DNA of 64,000 bases from an uncultured SAR116 cluster alpha proteobacterium (lineage in GTDB: Bacteria; Pseudomonadota; Alphaproteobacteria; Puniceispirillales; Marisalimonadaceae): positions 1 to 64,000 of the forward strand of contig CACOAO010000011.1 of the NCBI GenBank assembly GCA_902625215.1. The letters are read 5' to 3'. A program made the translations under genes and the position numbers. Positions within the stretch are counted from its first letter, which is position 1. Every line of letters starts with the position of its first letter. Of this stretch, positions 32,258 through 40,062 are shown piece by piece. The notes below the pieces were generated by a model. It saw only the letters and a list, made by a program, of their open reading frames with translations, was not told where the DNA came from and made no database searches.

Positions 32258-33406
32258 TTGTATCTTAAATCTAAACCTTTAAACTTTTTGCTATGTGTGT
32301 TCTTGATGATTGTAGGGATTACAATCATTACAGTGTCTATTTTAGTAAATCAAATTACTAAAGAAACATTTAGTAAAAATAATCCAGGTTTAGACGCTGT
32401 TGTAGGTGCAAAAGGAAGTCCCCTTCAATTAGTATTATCTTCTATTCATCATGTAGATGTTCCAACTGGAAATATAAGTTATAAAAATGCACAAAAAATT
32501 ATTAGACATCCAGCCATTAAAAGTGCAATACCAATTTCATTGGGTGATAATTTCCAAAATTTTAGAATAGTTGGAACCAATAAAAAATTTTTAAAATTAT
32601 ATAACGCAAATTTAATTTCAGGTACTACATGGTCAAAACCAATGCAAGCAGTAATTGGTTATAATGTGTCTAAAATAACAAAATTAAAATTAAACAAGTT
32701 TTTTGTTGGATCACATGGTTTGATTGATACTGGAGATATTCATGCAGAACAACCTTACAAAGTTGTTGGTGTTTTGAATAAAACCGGTACCATATTAGAT
32801 AATTTAATTTTAACAAGTTTAGAAAGCGTTTGGAGCTTACATACAGATGAAAACAAAAATAAATTAGAAATTACCTCATTACTATTAAAATATAAAAATA
32901 AGACTTCATCTTTCTCTTTTCCTCGTTTAATTAACAAAGGTACAAATATGCAAGCGGCTAGTCCCAGTTTTGAAATTTCAAAACTGCTAAAACTCACTGG
33001 TAATGCTCATAGAATTGTTGATTACTTGAGTGTATTAATAATGTTGTTGTCTTTCTTAGGGATCTTGTTCACATTGTTAAATAATATTAATGAACGCAAA
33101 TATGACTTAGCAATATTAAGAACATTAGGATTTTCAAGATGGAAATTATTTTCCATTATTTTATCAGAAGGGATGATAATTTCCATTGTAGGTAGCACTA
33201 TTGGCTTGATATTTGGATACTTAGTATATGAAAGTATGCACTATTTTTCTATAGTTGGTAGAAGCATAGAATTAGGTCAATTAAATTTTTTAAATGACTT
33301 ATTTTTAATTTGGATAACTGTAAACATAATTGCCTTTATAACTTGCCTAGTTCCATGTATAAAAGTTTATAAGCAAAATATAAGAACTACTTTATTAAAT
33401 AGTTAA
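32258..33406 (+). CDS. FtsX-like ABC transporter permease (PA4065-like)
   Basis: A 382-residue membrane protein with one N-terminal helix (FLLCVFLMIVGITIITVSILV), a periplasmic domain of about 210 residues, and three C-terminal helices, the MacB/FtsX topology. ERKYDLAILRTLGFSRWKLF is the coupling loop that docks on the ATPase. There is no ATG near the start: TTG 32258 is the first usual start codon, but the frame stays open upstream and an ATA or ATT start overlapping the ATPase stop would add a natural cytoplasmic N-terminus. GAKGSPLQLVLSSIHHVDVPTGN is a conserved periplasmic segment of this permease group. It should form a complex with the preceding ATPase. Confidence 0.85.
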   Translation: MYLKSKPLNFLLCVFLMIVGITIITVSILVNQITKETFSKNNPGLDAVVGAKGSPLQLVLSSIHHVDVPTGNISYKNAQKIIRHPAIKSAIPISLGDNFQNFRIVGTNKKFLKLYNANLISGTTWSKPMQAVIGYNVSKITKLKLNKFFVGSHGLIDTGDIHAEQPYKVVGVLNKTGTILDNLILTSLESVWSLHTDENKNKLEITSLLLKYKNKTSSFSFPRLINKGTNMQAASPSFEISKLLKLTGNAHRIVDYLSVLIMLLSFLGILFTLLNNINERKYDLAILRTLGFSRWKLFSIILSEGMIISIVGSTIGLIFGYLVYESMHYFSIVGRSIELGQLNFLNDLFLIWITVNIIAFITCLVPCIKVYKQNIRTTLLNS

Positions 33407-33449
33407 AATTTACAAATTTATGACGTAAATTTTATTGAAGGAAAAATTT

Positions 33450-33968
33450 TTGAATTTAAGATTTCTGATTATAGCTGTTCTATCCTTTCTTTTTCATAAT
33501 GCATTTGCGTTTGAGAAATTTAATCTCAATGATATTGATCCTTATGAAAACATTATTGTCGAAGATATGTTTGAACCTCTTAAAGTTACTGGCGATGCTT
33601 TGCCATGGAAATTATTCAGTGAAACGAAAGAAATAGAAGATTGTACTATTGATAAAGATGGTTTTGACTACTGTCTTGTTAAACCAATTTATGACGAAAA
33701 TATTAAAAAATATAATGGTGAAACAGTTACTATAATGGGATACATGTTTCCATTAGAAGAATCTGAAAAACAAAAAAAATTTTTGATGGGGCCATATCCA
33801 TTAAGTTGTCCTTTCCACTATCACGTTGGACCTTCTCAAGTTATAGAAATAAAATCTGATAACCCGGTAGATTTTTCATTTGATCCAATAACGATAAAGG
33901 GTAAGCTTAAAATTAAATATAATGAAGATACCGGCTCATTCTTTTATCTTGAAACAATAAATTCTTAA
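33450..33968 (+). CDS. DUF3299 periplasmic protein (PA4066-like)
   Basis: A 172-residue exported protein. The TTG at 33450 is favoured because GAAGGA (33437-33442) is 7 bases upstream; a TTG at 33435 would precede that site. The N-terminus FLIIAVLSFLFHNAFA is a signal peptide. The conserved domain includes VTIMGYMFPLEESE and the Cys- and His-containing PYPLSCPFHYHVGPSQ, a plausible metal-binding motif and the DUF3299 hallmark. In other bacteria DUF3299 genes follow an ATPase/FtsX-permease pair in zinc-regulated clusters, as here. Function not established; a periplasmic metal carrier or chaperone is a reasonable guess. Confidence 0.83.
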   Translation: MNLRFLIIAVLSFLFHNAFAFEKFNLNDIDPYENIIVEDMFEPLKVTGDALPWKLFSETKEIEDCTIDKDGFDYCLVKPIYDENIKKYNGETVTIMGYMFPLEESEKQKKFLMGPYPLSCPFHYHVGPSQVIEIKSDNPVDFSFDPITIKGKLKIKYNEDTGSFFYLETINS

Positions 33969-33969
33969 C

Positions 33970-35160
33970 TTATATCGTCTCAGAAACACCCCAAATATTG
34001 GTTACCTGACTTGATAAAACTCCACCATTGCCATGCGCGACTGATAATTTAGCATTATCAATCCATCCTCCATCTAGTCTTTGTCCTACATCATCCCCAG
34101 AAGAATTTCTTAATTGTCGAAGTGCTTCCAAAGTTACAAAAAGACCATACATTCCAGGATGTACACAAGACAACCCACCACCATTTGTATTTACCTTCAA
34201 ATTTCCTGAAGGTCCAATATTGTTGTTTTTGACTAATTCTTTTGCTTCACCTTTAGAACAAAATCCTAAATCTTCTAAGAACAAAAGAGTATTAATCGTA
34301 AATGCGTCATACAATTGTATTGTATCCATATCACTAGGTTTATAACCGGACATTTCAAATGCTCTTTTTCCACTTTCTAAAGCTGAGGTTCTAACTAAGT
34401 CAGGCATCTCAGATATCATTCTATGATGATGTTCCATAGCTGCACCAAGTAAATATATAGGAGTATTTTTTGTGTCTTTTGCTCGATCTGATCTTGTCAT
34501 TACTATTGCAGCCCCTCCATCTGTAACAAGACAACAATCTAATTTTCCTAAGGGATCAACTATAGGTCTAGCAGATAGGACTTTTTCAACTGTTAGTGGT
34601 CCGTCCTTATGAGTATATGCTCGTGGATTTAACAAAGCCCAATCTCTTGCTGAAACAGCCACATTAGCAAGATCTTCACGTGTTGCACCAAATTCATGCA
34701 TGTAACGTTTAGCTGATAAAGCATATGCAGTTACAGGCATTCTTGGCTGATATTGGGCCTCATAAGGCATAGCTTCAGAGATTGTTTTGAACCCACCTGC
34801 ACTTTTTTGATTAGAGCCGTAAGCAATTACAGCTACATTTATGAGTCCTGCATCAAGTGCCATAGCAGCCGTTAAAACGTGGGATAAAAAACTTGAACCA
34901 CCTATTTGAGTACTATCTGCAAATTTTGGTTTTAATCCTAAATATTCTGATAAAGACATGGCTGCCATAGAATGAAAGGCTGTAGCCGCAAACACTCCAT
35001 CTACTTCACTTAATTTTATTCCAGCATCTTCTAGCGCATCATGAACCGAATTAGCCATAATTTCCATGGCATTCCAACCATTGGCTAATCCACAACCACT
35101 CTCTGCAAGACCAACAACTGCAGTTTTTCCCTTTAGTTTATTTATATCATTTTCTAACAT
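33970..35160 (-). CDS. thiolase-fold protein of the SCP-x/lipid-transfer group, active-site Cys missing
   Basis: A 396-residue thiolase-superfamily protein. At the position of the nucleophilic cysteine the sequence reads STQIGGSSFLSHV (83-95), with serines and no Cys. The C-terminal motifs are NTNGGGLSCVHPGMYG (the GHP region, with H retained) and HGNGGVLSSQ, where the second catalytic Cys is also replaced. The chain otherwise follows SCP-x thiolases (AMEIMANSVHDALEDAGI, DTIQLYDAFTINTLLFLEDLGF). Homologues without the Cys, such as Ltp2, work as retro-aldolases with a DUF35 partner, and a DUF35 gene lies 5 bases upstream in the same operon. A C-C lyase role on a beta-hydroxyacyl-CoA is the best inference. 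Confidence 0.85.
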   Translation of the reverse strand: MLENDINKLKGKTAVVGLAESGCGLANGWNAMEIMANSVHDALEDAGIKLSEVDGVFAATAFHSMAAMSLSEYLGLKPKFADSTQIGGSSFLSHVLTAAMALDAGLINVAVIAYGSNQKSAGGFKTISEAMPYEAQYQPRMPVTAYALSAKRYMHEFGATREDLANVAVSARDWALLNPRAYTHKDGPLTVEKVLSARPIVDPLGKLDCCLVTDGGAAIVMTRSDRAKDTKNTPIYLLGAAMEHHHRMISEMPDLVRTSALESGKRAFEMSGYKPSDMDTIQLYDAFTINTLLFLEDLGFCSKGEAKELVKNNNIGPSGNLKVNTNGGGLSCVHPGMYGLFVTLEALRQLRNSSGDDVGQRLDGGWIDNAKLSVAHGNGGVLSSQVTNIWGVSETI

Positions 35161-35165
35161 ATTTA

Positions 35166-35555
35166 TTACCCTTTAATCACGTCAAAAATTATAGCAGGCT
35201 CACCATTCAATTTGGATATTCTAGCCTTAACTTTTTGGCCTATTTCTACTTCATCTGGGTTTGTTCCTTCCACTCTAGCCATCATCCTTGGTCCTTCATC
35301 TAGAGTTATCAAGGACAAATTAAAATCTCCTCCTTTTTCTGGCAATCTTCTATTACAGCTCGTACTATACACTGTTCCATAACCTGAAACTTGTACCCAC
35401 TCTAGGTCTCGTTCACCACTGCCAGGAAAAGCAACACGTGGATGAAAGAAGAATTGATTAAGACTTTTACTCCTCTGAATCATAAATTTACCTTCTAACA
35501 AAAAGTTTTTAAATTGTTGTTCTGGTCCTATTGTTCCTTCGAGATTTTCTGGCAT
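35166..35555 (-). CDS. DUF35 OB-fold protein lacking the zinc ribbon cysteines
   Basis: A 129-residue protein of the DUF35 family: an N-terminal helix, then the FFHPRVAFPGSGERDLEWVQVSGYGTVYS segment, then an OB-fold with GPRMMARVEG, EVEIGQKVKARI and PAIIFDV. In most DUF35 proteins two CxxC pairs around the PR motif form a rubredoxin-like zinc ribbon; here the only cysteine is in YSTSCNRRL, so the ribbon cannot bind zinc. DUF35 proteins are obligate partners of thiolase-fold enzymes, delivering or positioning CoA substrates. It precedes the Cys-less thiolase by 5 bases in the same operon. Confidence 0.85.
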   Translation of the reverse strand: MPENLEGTIGPEQQFKNFLLEGKFMIQRSKSLNQFFFHPRVAFPGSGERDLEWVQVSGYGTVYSTSCNRRLPEKGGDFNLSLITLDEGPRMMARVEGTNPDEVEIGQKVKARISKLNGEPAIIFDVIKG

Positions 35556-35578
35556 GATTTCTCCTTAACGTTGTGATG

Positions 35579-37663
35579 TTATTTTTTTATAATTAAAGCA
35601 TCAAGGGCTACAACTTCATTTTCTTTAACTAAAATTGGGTTCATTTCAACTTGATCAATTATGTCGTCATTCGCAGCAATGAAATTTGATAAATTTACTA
35701 TTGAATTTTTCAATGAATTGAGGTTCATTGGAGGTTTTCCCCTTGCACCTAAAAATATATCTTTCCCTTTAAGGGATAGTATCATTTCCTCAGCTTTTTC
35801 AGATGAAACTGGTGCTTCGGCAAAAACAATGTCTTTCATAACTTCTGCATATATTCCACCAAACCCAAACATAATTATAGGTCCAAAAACAGGATCAATT
35901 TTTGCTCCTAAAATACACTCAATACCACCTTTTTTCATAGGGGATATCATTATTCCATCTATGATAACATTGGGTAGTTTATTTTTTACATTTTTGACTA
36001 TTTCATTATAGGAATTTTGAGCTAATTCTAAATTGTCAATGTTTAAAACTACTCCGCCAACATCTGTCTTGTGCTGAATTTCGGATGAAACAACTTTCAT
36101 AACATATTTATCTTTATTATCTTTAAAATATTGCGAAAGTTCTTCAACTTTATTAATAATAGTTGGTTTCAACACAGGTAATTTAGCTGATAGTAAAATC
36201 TCACTACAATCAATTTCGTTTAATTCTTTATCTGGTAGCGTAATTTTATATCTGGCTTTATCAAAATTATTTAATTTTTCAGATTTATTAAATTTTTCAC
36301 CAAAAAACATTAAAGCTGACATTGCTATGATTGCTCTTGTAGGGTCTTCAAGACAGGGAAATCCTTCTTTTTCATACATTTTTATATATTCATCAGAAGC
36401 TACCATGCAGTTTATAAAAAGCTTGTCCTCATACCCCTTCATGGCTTGTTTTAAAGCAGAGAGTAGTGGTTTGGATAAAACAGGCGAACCAGCAACTGAG
36501 GTCCAAAAACCTATTAATGCATCATATCCTCCTTTTGAAAGCATTAAATCAGTAAATTTAGGTATTAATGACAAATCATTAAAAAACTGCGCAGTTACAT
36601 CAACAGGATTCATTGGGGATGCAAATGGAACTAGTTTCTTTAATTCATCTTGTGCATCTTTTGGCATTGGTCCAACAGTTAATCCTTCGTCAGCAGCTGC
36701 ATCTGCCATAATTACTCCCCCACCCCCAGAAATGGTAACTAGTCCTAAATTTTTTCCAGCTGGAAATATTCTTGGCATTGTTGAGTATGCTACATCTAAC
36801 ATTTCTTCTGTACTTCTTACTCTGTAAGCACCATGTGCCCTTAACACTTCGTCATAAACTTTATCCTCACCTGCCAATGAAGCTGTATGAGAATTAGCAG
36901 CTGCTGCTCCCACCTCTGATCTACCAACCTTCATAAATATTACCGGTTTTTTTTCAGATCTTGCAGCATCAAGTGCATCTGTAAACTGTTTACCATCTTT
37001 TACACTTTCTGCGTATGCCATGATTGTGTGAACATCTGGGTCTGCTGCCATAAGCTTTATTGTTTCACCAACAGAAAGATCAACTTCATTTCCTGTTGTC
37101 ATCCAATATCTAATTCCAAGCCCTCTTTGATGAGATACCATGTAAATGTGACTTCCATATGCACCTGATTGACTCGCAATAGATATGCCTCCTGGTTTGG
37201 GGGTTGCCCTATCTATTGTTGAAGTAAATGTAGGATAAAAGTTTTTGGCTGAATTAAATAAACCTAAGCAATTGGGACCGATTACTCTAAGACCACTATC
37301 TTTACTAATTTTTTTTATTTTGTTTTGAAGAACTTCGCCTTGCCCCCCTATTTCTGAGAAACCAGAGGAGAAAATTAAGGCTGTTTTAGCCTTTTTAATT
37401 ACTGCCTCTTCTAAAACTGAAATAACAACCTTAGACGGAACTGCTACTAAAATAAAATCTAAATCTTCTTTTACATCTAACAAACTTGGATATGCTTTTA
37501 TACCTTGTACTGTATCCCTATTAGGATTGATTGGGTAAATACCACCAGAAAATTTTTGTTCTATCATATGAGCAAGTGGGCGTCCTCCAATTCTAGCTTT
37601 ATTGTCTGAAGCTCCAACAATAGCAATAGACCTAGGAGACATAATTTCTTGTAATGTGATCAT
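35579..37663 (-). CDS. ADP-forming acyl-CoA synthetase (acetate-CoA ligase family)
   Basis: A 694-residue fused NDP-forming acyl-CoA synthetase. I start at the ATG 37663 (MITLQEIMSPRSIAIVGASD), because the 14 residues before it lie outside the conserved domain. Order: CoA-binding domain (SIAIVGASDNKARIGGRP), ligase domain with VIGPNCLGLFN and SQSGAYGSH, the phosphohistidine motif NSHTASLAG (His near 258), then an ATP-grasp domain with VMKVVSSEIQHKTDVGGVVLN and IMFGFGGIYAEVMKD. It converts an acid, CoA and ATP to acyl-CoA, ADP and Pi, or the reverse. It lies 23 bases upstream of the DUF35/thiolase genes, so it may activate the substrate they use. Confidence 0.9.
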   Translation of the reverse strand: MITLQEIMSPRSIAIVGASDNKARIGGRPLAHMIEQKFSGGIYPINPNRDTVQGIKAYPSLLDVKEDLDFILVAVPSKVVISVLEEAVIKKAKTALIFSSGFSEIGGQGEVLQNKIKKISKDSGLRVIGPNCLGLFNSAKNFYPTFTSTIDRATPKPGGISIASQSGAYGSHIYMVSHQRGLGIRYWMTTGNEVDLSVGETIKLMAADPDVHTIMAYAESVKDGKQFTDALDAARSEKKPVIFMKVGRSEVGAAAANSHTASLAGEDKVYDEVLRAHGAYRVRSTEEMLDVAYSTMPRIFPAGKNLGLVTISGGGGVIMADAAADEGLTVGPMPKDAQDELKKLVPFASPMNPVDVTAQFFNDLSLIPKFTDLMLSKGGYDALIGFWTSVAGSPVLSKPLLSALKQAMKGYEDKLFINCMVASDEYIKMYEKEGFPCLEDPTRAIIAMSALMFFGEKFNKSEKLNNFDKARYKITLPDKELNEIDCSEILLSAKLPVLKPTIINKVEELSQYFKDNKDKYVMKVVSSEIQHKTDVGGVVLNIDNLELAQNSYNEIVKNVKNKLPNVIIDGIMISPMKKGGIECILGAKIDPVFGPIIMFGFGGIYAEVMKDIVFAEAPVSSEKAEEMILSLKGKDIFLGARGKPPMNLNSLKNSIVNLSNFIAANDDIIDQVEMNPILVKENEVVALDALIIKK

Positions 37664-37757
37664 TTTAAACTTCTTAAAATTTTGACTGCTTTGACATATT
37701 TCCAAAATATAGAATAAATAATTTACTTCTTAAATCAAACTTTATAATTTTAGTTTG

Positions 37758-38987
37758 ATGTTTATTTTTAAATTACCCAAAATTTTGATATTAACATGTT
37801 TTGTTCAGATGATTTCAATGGTTGGATTTGCAATTTGGCCAATATACTTAATAGATCTTCAAGCACAGTGGGCATTATCTAATAGTGAAGCTGGTTGGAT
37901 AAGTGGTTCCTTTTATATTGGGTATGTTATTGCAACACCTTTTTTAGTTAGTTTAACAGATACCTTTGATGCAAGAAAACTATACGCTATTTCGTGTATA
38001 ATTGGATCAGTAGGATTATTCTTTTTTTCAATTTTTGCAACTAACGCAATCAATGCATCATTTTTTTGGTCATTGGTAGGTGTTGGGCTTGCAGGAACAT
38101 ATATGCCAGGACTTCAAATTCTTAACAGTAGACTAAATAAAATTTCAAGAGAAAAGTATGTTGCTGTCTACACATCGTTTTTTGGTCTTGGTACTGCTTT
38201 TTCTTTTTCACTATTTGGAATTTTAAAAAATTATAATGTTAATTGGGAAAATGCTTTTCTTTTAGCTTCAATTATTCTTTTTTTATGCTCTTTTCCTCTT
38301 ATGATGTTTTCTGGTATGGAGATCGAAGAACGTAAAAAGAAGCCTTATCAAGGAATTTTTAAAGTAATAATACCTATCTTAAAGACTTTTAAAAATAAGA
38401 AAGCTTCGCCTTTTATAATAGGATATGGCGGACATACATATGAATTATTTGGCTTTAGGAGTTGGACATTTCCTTGCATTGTTTTTCTTTCAGGTCATTT
38501 CAGTGTTTCTGTGAGTGATGCATTCATAGCAAACAGTATTGCCTTAATGGGTTTTATTGGTATTTTTGCGTCAATATATGGAGCAAAATATTGTATTGGC
38601 AAAGATAGGGCAAGAATAGTTTCAAACATGGGAATTTTATGTTTTTTTGGTTCAATATTAACATCAATTTCTTTTTTGTTTAGTTTCTGGCTAGCTCTTA
38701 TTATGCTGTTTATATATAATAGTTTAATTATTTTAGATTCTGGATCATTAACAACTGGAACTGTTGTAAATGGGGAACCACATGACAGAGGCGTTCGATT
38801 AGCACTTCACTCAATGGTCGGTTTTTTAGGAGGTGCTATTGGTGGACCAGCGGTAGGCTTTGTTTTGGATAGTTTTGGTGGACAAGCAAGTCATTTAGCT
38901 TGGTTTATGTCTTTTTTATGCTTAGGCTTTGGTTCTCTTCTTTCAGCCTTGACATTTAGATATTACTTTTTCAAATTTAAGATATAA
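37758..38987 (+). CDS. MFS transporter
   Basis: A 409-residue protein with twelve predicted membrane helices in two six-helix halves. Start at ATG 37758 (TTG 37755 directly before). The first half has WALSNSEAGWISGSFYIGYVIATPFLVSLTDTFDARK, the MFS loop 2-3 signature region with DAR instead of DRxGRR, and the second half ends with HSMVGFLGGAIGGPAVGFVLDSFGG. It is a secondary carrier of the inner membrane. It diverges from the acyl-CoA synthetase/thiolase operon, and so could import the acid those enzymes use, but the substrate is not readable. Confidence 0.85.
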   Translation: MFIFKLPKILILTCFVQMISMVGFAIWPIYLIDLQAQWALSNSEAGWISGSFYIGYVIATPFLVSLTDTFDARKLYAISCIIGSVGLFFFSIFATNAINASFFWSLVGVGLAGTYMPGLQILNSRLNKISREKYVAVYTSFFGLGTAFSFSLFGILKNYNVNWENAFLLASIILFLCSFPLMMFSGMEIEERKKKPYQGIFKVIIPILKTFKNKKASPFIIGYGGHTYELFGFRSWTFPCIVFLSGHFSVSVSDAFIANSIALMGFIGIFASIYGAKYCIGKDRARIVSNMGILCFFGSILTSISFLFSFWLALIMLFIYNSLIILDSGSLTTGTVVNGEPHDRGVRLALHSMVGFLGGAIGGPAVGFVLDSFGGQASHLAWFMSFLCLGFGSLLSALTFRYYFFKFKI

Positions 38988-39019
38988 ATTTTAATTACCT
39001 AAGTTATGGAGATATTTTT

Positions 39020-40045
39020 ATGAATACAAAAATTTTACTAAATGAGCGCCCTCATGGCGAGCCTACTTTGGGTAATTTTAAAACAGTAAAAGAAAATATC
39101 AGGACTCCTAATGATGGAGAGGTTGTTTTAAAAACCATTTATATGTCACTTGACCCTTATATGCGAGGGAGAATGAATGACGCTAAAAGTTATGCAAAAC
39201 CAGTAGAAATTGGTGAGGTAATGGAAGCTGGTGCTTTAAGTCAAGTTATAGAGAGCAAATCAAGTATATTTAATGTAGGTGATTTTGTAGAAGGAAGAAC
39301 TGGGTGGCAGGACAACCCTACTGTAAATGAGAAAAAATTAAGATTAATTGATCCAAATATGGCACCCCTATCGACTTCCATTGGTGTCTTGGGTATGCCT
39401 GGAACAACAGCTTATGTAGGTATGCACAACTTTGCTAAACCTCAAAAAGGAGAAACCTTGGTAGTATCTGCTGCAAGTGGGGCTGTTGGTGCAACAGTTG
39501 GACAAATTGGTAAAATTTATGGATGTAAAGTAATAGGTGTTGCTGGTACAGATGAAAAGTGCCAATTTACAAAAACTGAACTTGGCTTTGATGATTGTGT
39601 AAATTATAAAGATCCAAATTTTAAAGAAAAACTTAAATCTGCTTGTCCAGATGGTGTTGACATTTATTGGGAAAATGTCGGTGGAATAACGTTTGATACA
39701 GTTATGCCTCTTTTAAATGACTATGCTAGAATCCCAGTTTGTGGATTAATAAGCTTGTATAATGCTACAAGTCTTAAAGGTGGAGAAAAAGACAGGCTAC
39801 CATTGTTATTTAGACAAATACTTACAAAGAGAATGATGATAAAGGGTTTTATAGTTTTTAATCATTATGACCAAAGAGAAGAGTCAATTTTGGCTCTTTC
39901 AAAATGGATTAATGAAGGCAAGATCAAGTATAAAGAAGATTTTATCGACGGTTTAGAAAATGCACCAAATGCTTTCATAGGATTATTAAATGGTAAAAAT
40001 TTTGGAAAGTTAGTTGTAAAAGTTAATCCAGATCCAACTTTGTAA
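39020..40045 (+). CDS. NADP-dependent 2-alkenal/enone reductase (CurA-like, MDR family)
   Basis: A 341-residue zinc-free MDR oxidoreductase of the leukotriene B4 dehydrogenase/CurA group. Signatures are YMSLDPYMRGRMND, the pair GVLGMPGTTAYVGM and the nucleotide site VVSAASGAVGATVGQIGKIYGCKVIGVAGTDEKC, then DIYWENVGG. The ENVGG motif and the absence of zinc ligands separate it from alcohol dehydrogenases. It reduces the C=C of conjugated aldehydes or ketones with NADPH. It follows the MFS gene by 32 bases on the same strand. Confidence 0.9.
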   Translation: MNTKILLNERPHGEPTLGNFKTVKENIRTPNDGEVVLKTIYMSLDPYMRGRMNDAKSYAKPVEIGEVMEAGALSQVIESKSSIFNVGDFVEGRTGWQDNPTVNEKKLRLIDPNMAPLSTSIGVLGMPGTTAYVGMHNFAKPQKGETLVVSAASGAVGATVGQIGKIYGCKVIGVAGTDEKCQFTKTELGFDDCVNYKDPNFKEKLKSACPDGVDIYWENVGGITFDTVMPLLNDYARIPVCGLISLYNATSLKGGEKDRLPLLFRQILTKRMMIKGFIVFNHYDQREESILALSKWINEGKIKYKEDFIDGLENAPNAFIGLLNGKNFGKLVVKVNPDPTL

Positions 40046-40062
40046 ATATTCAAATTTAAGAT

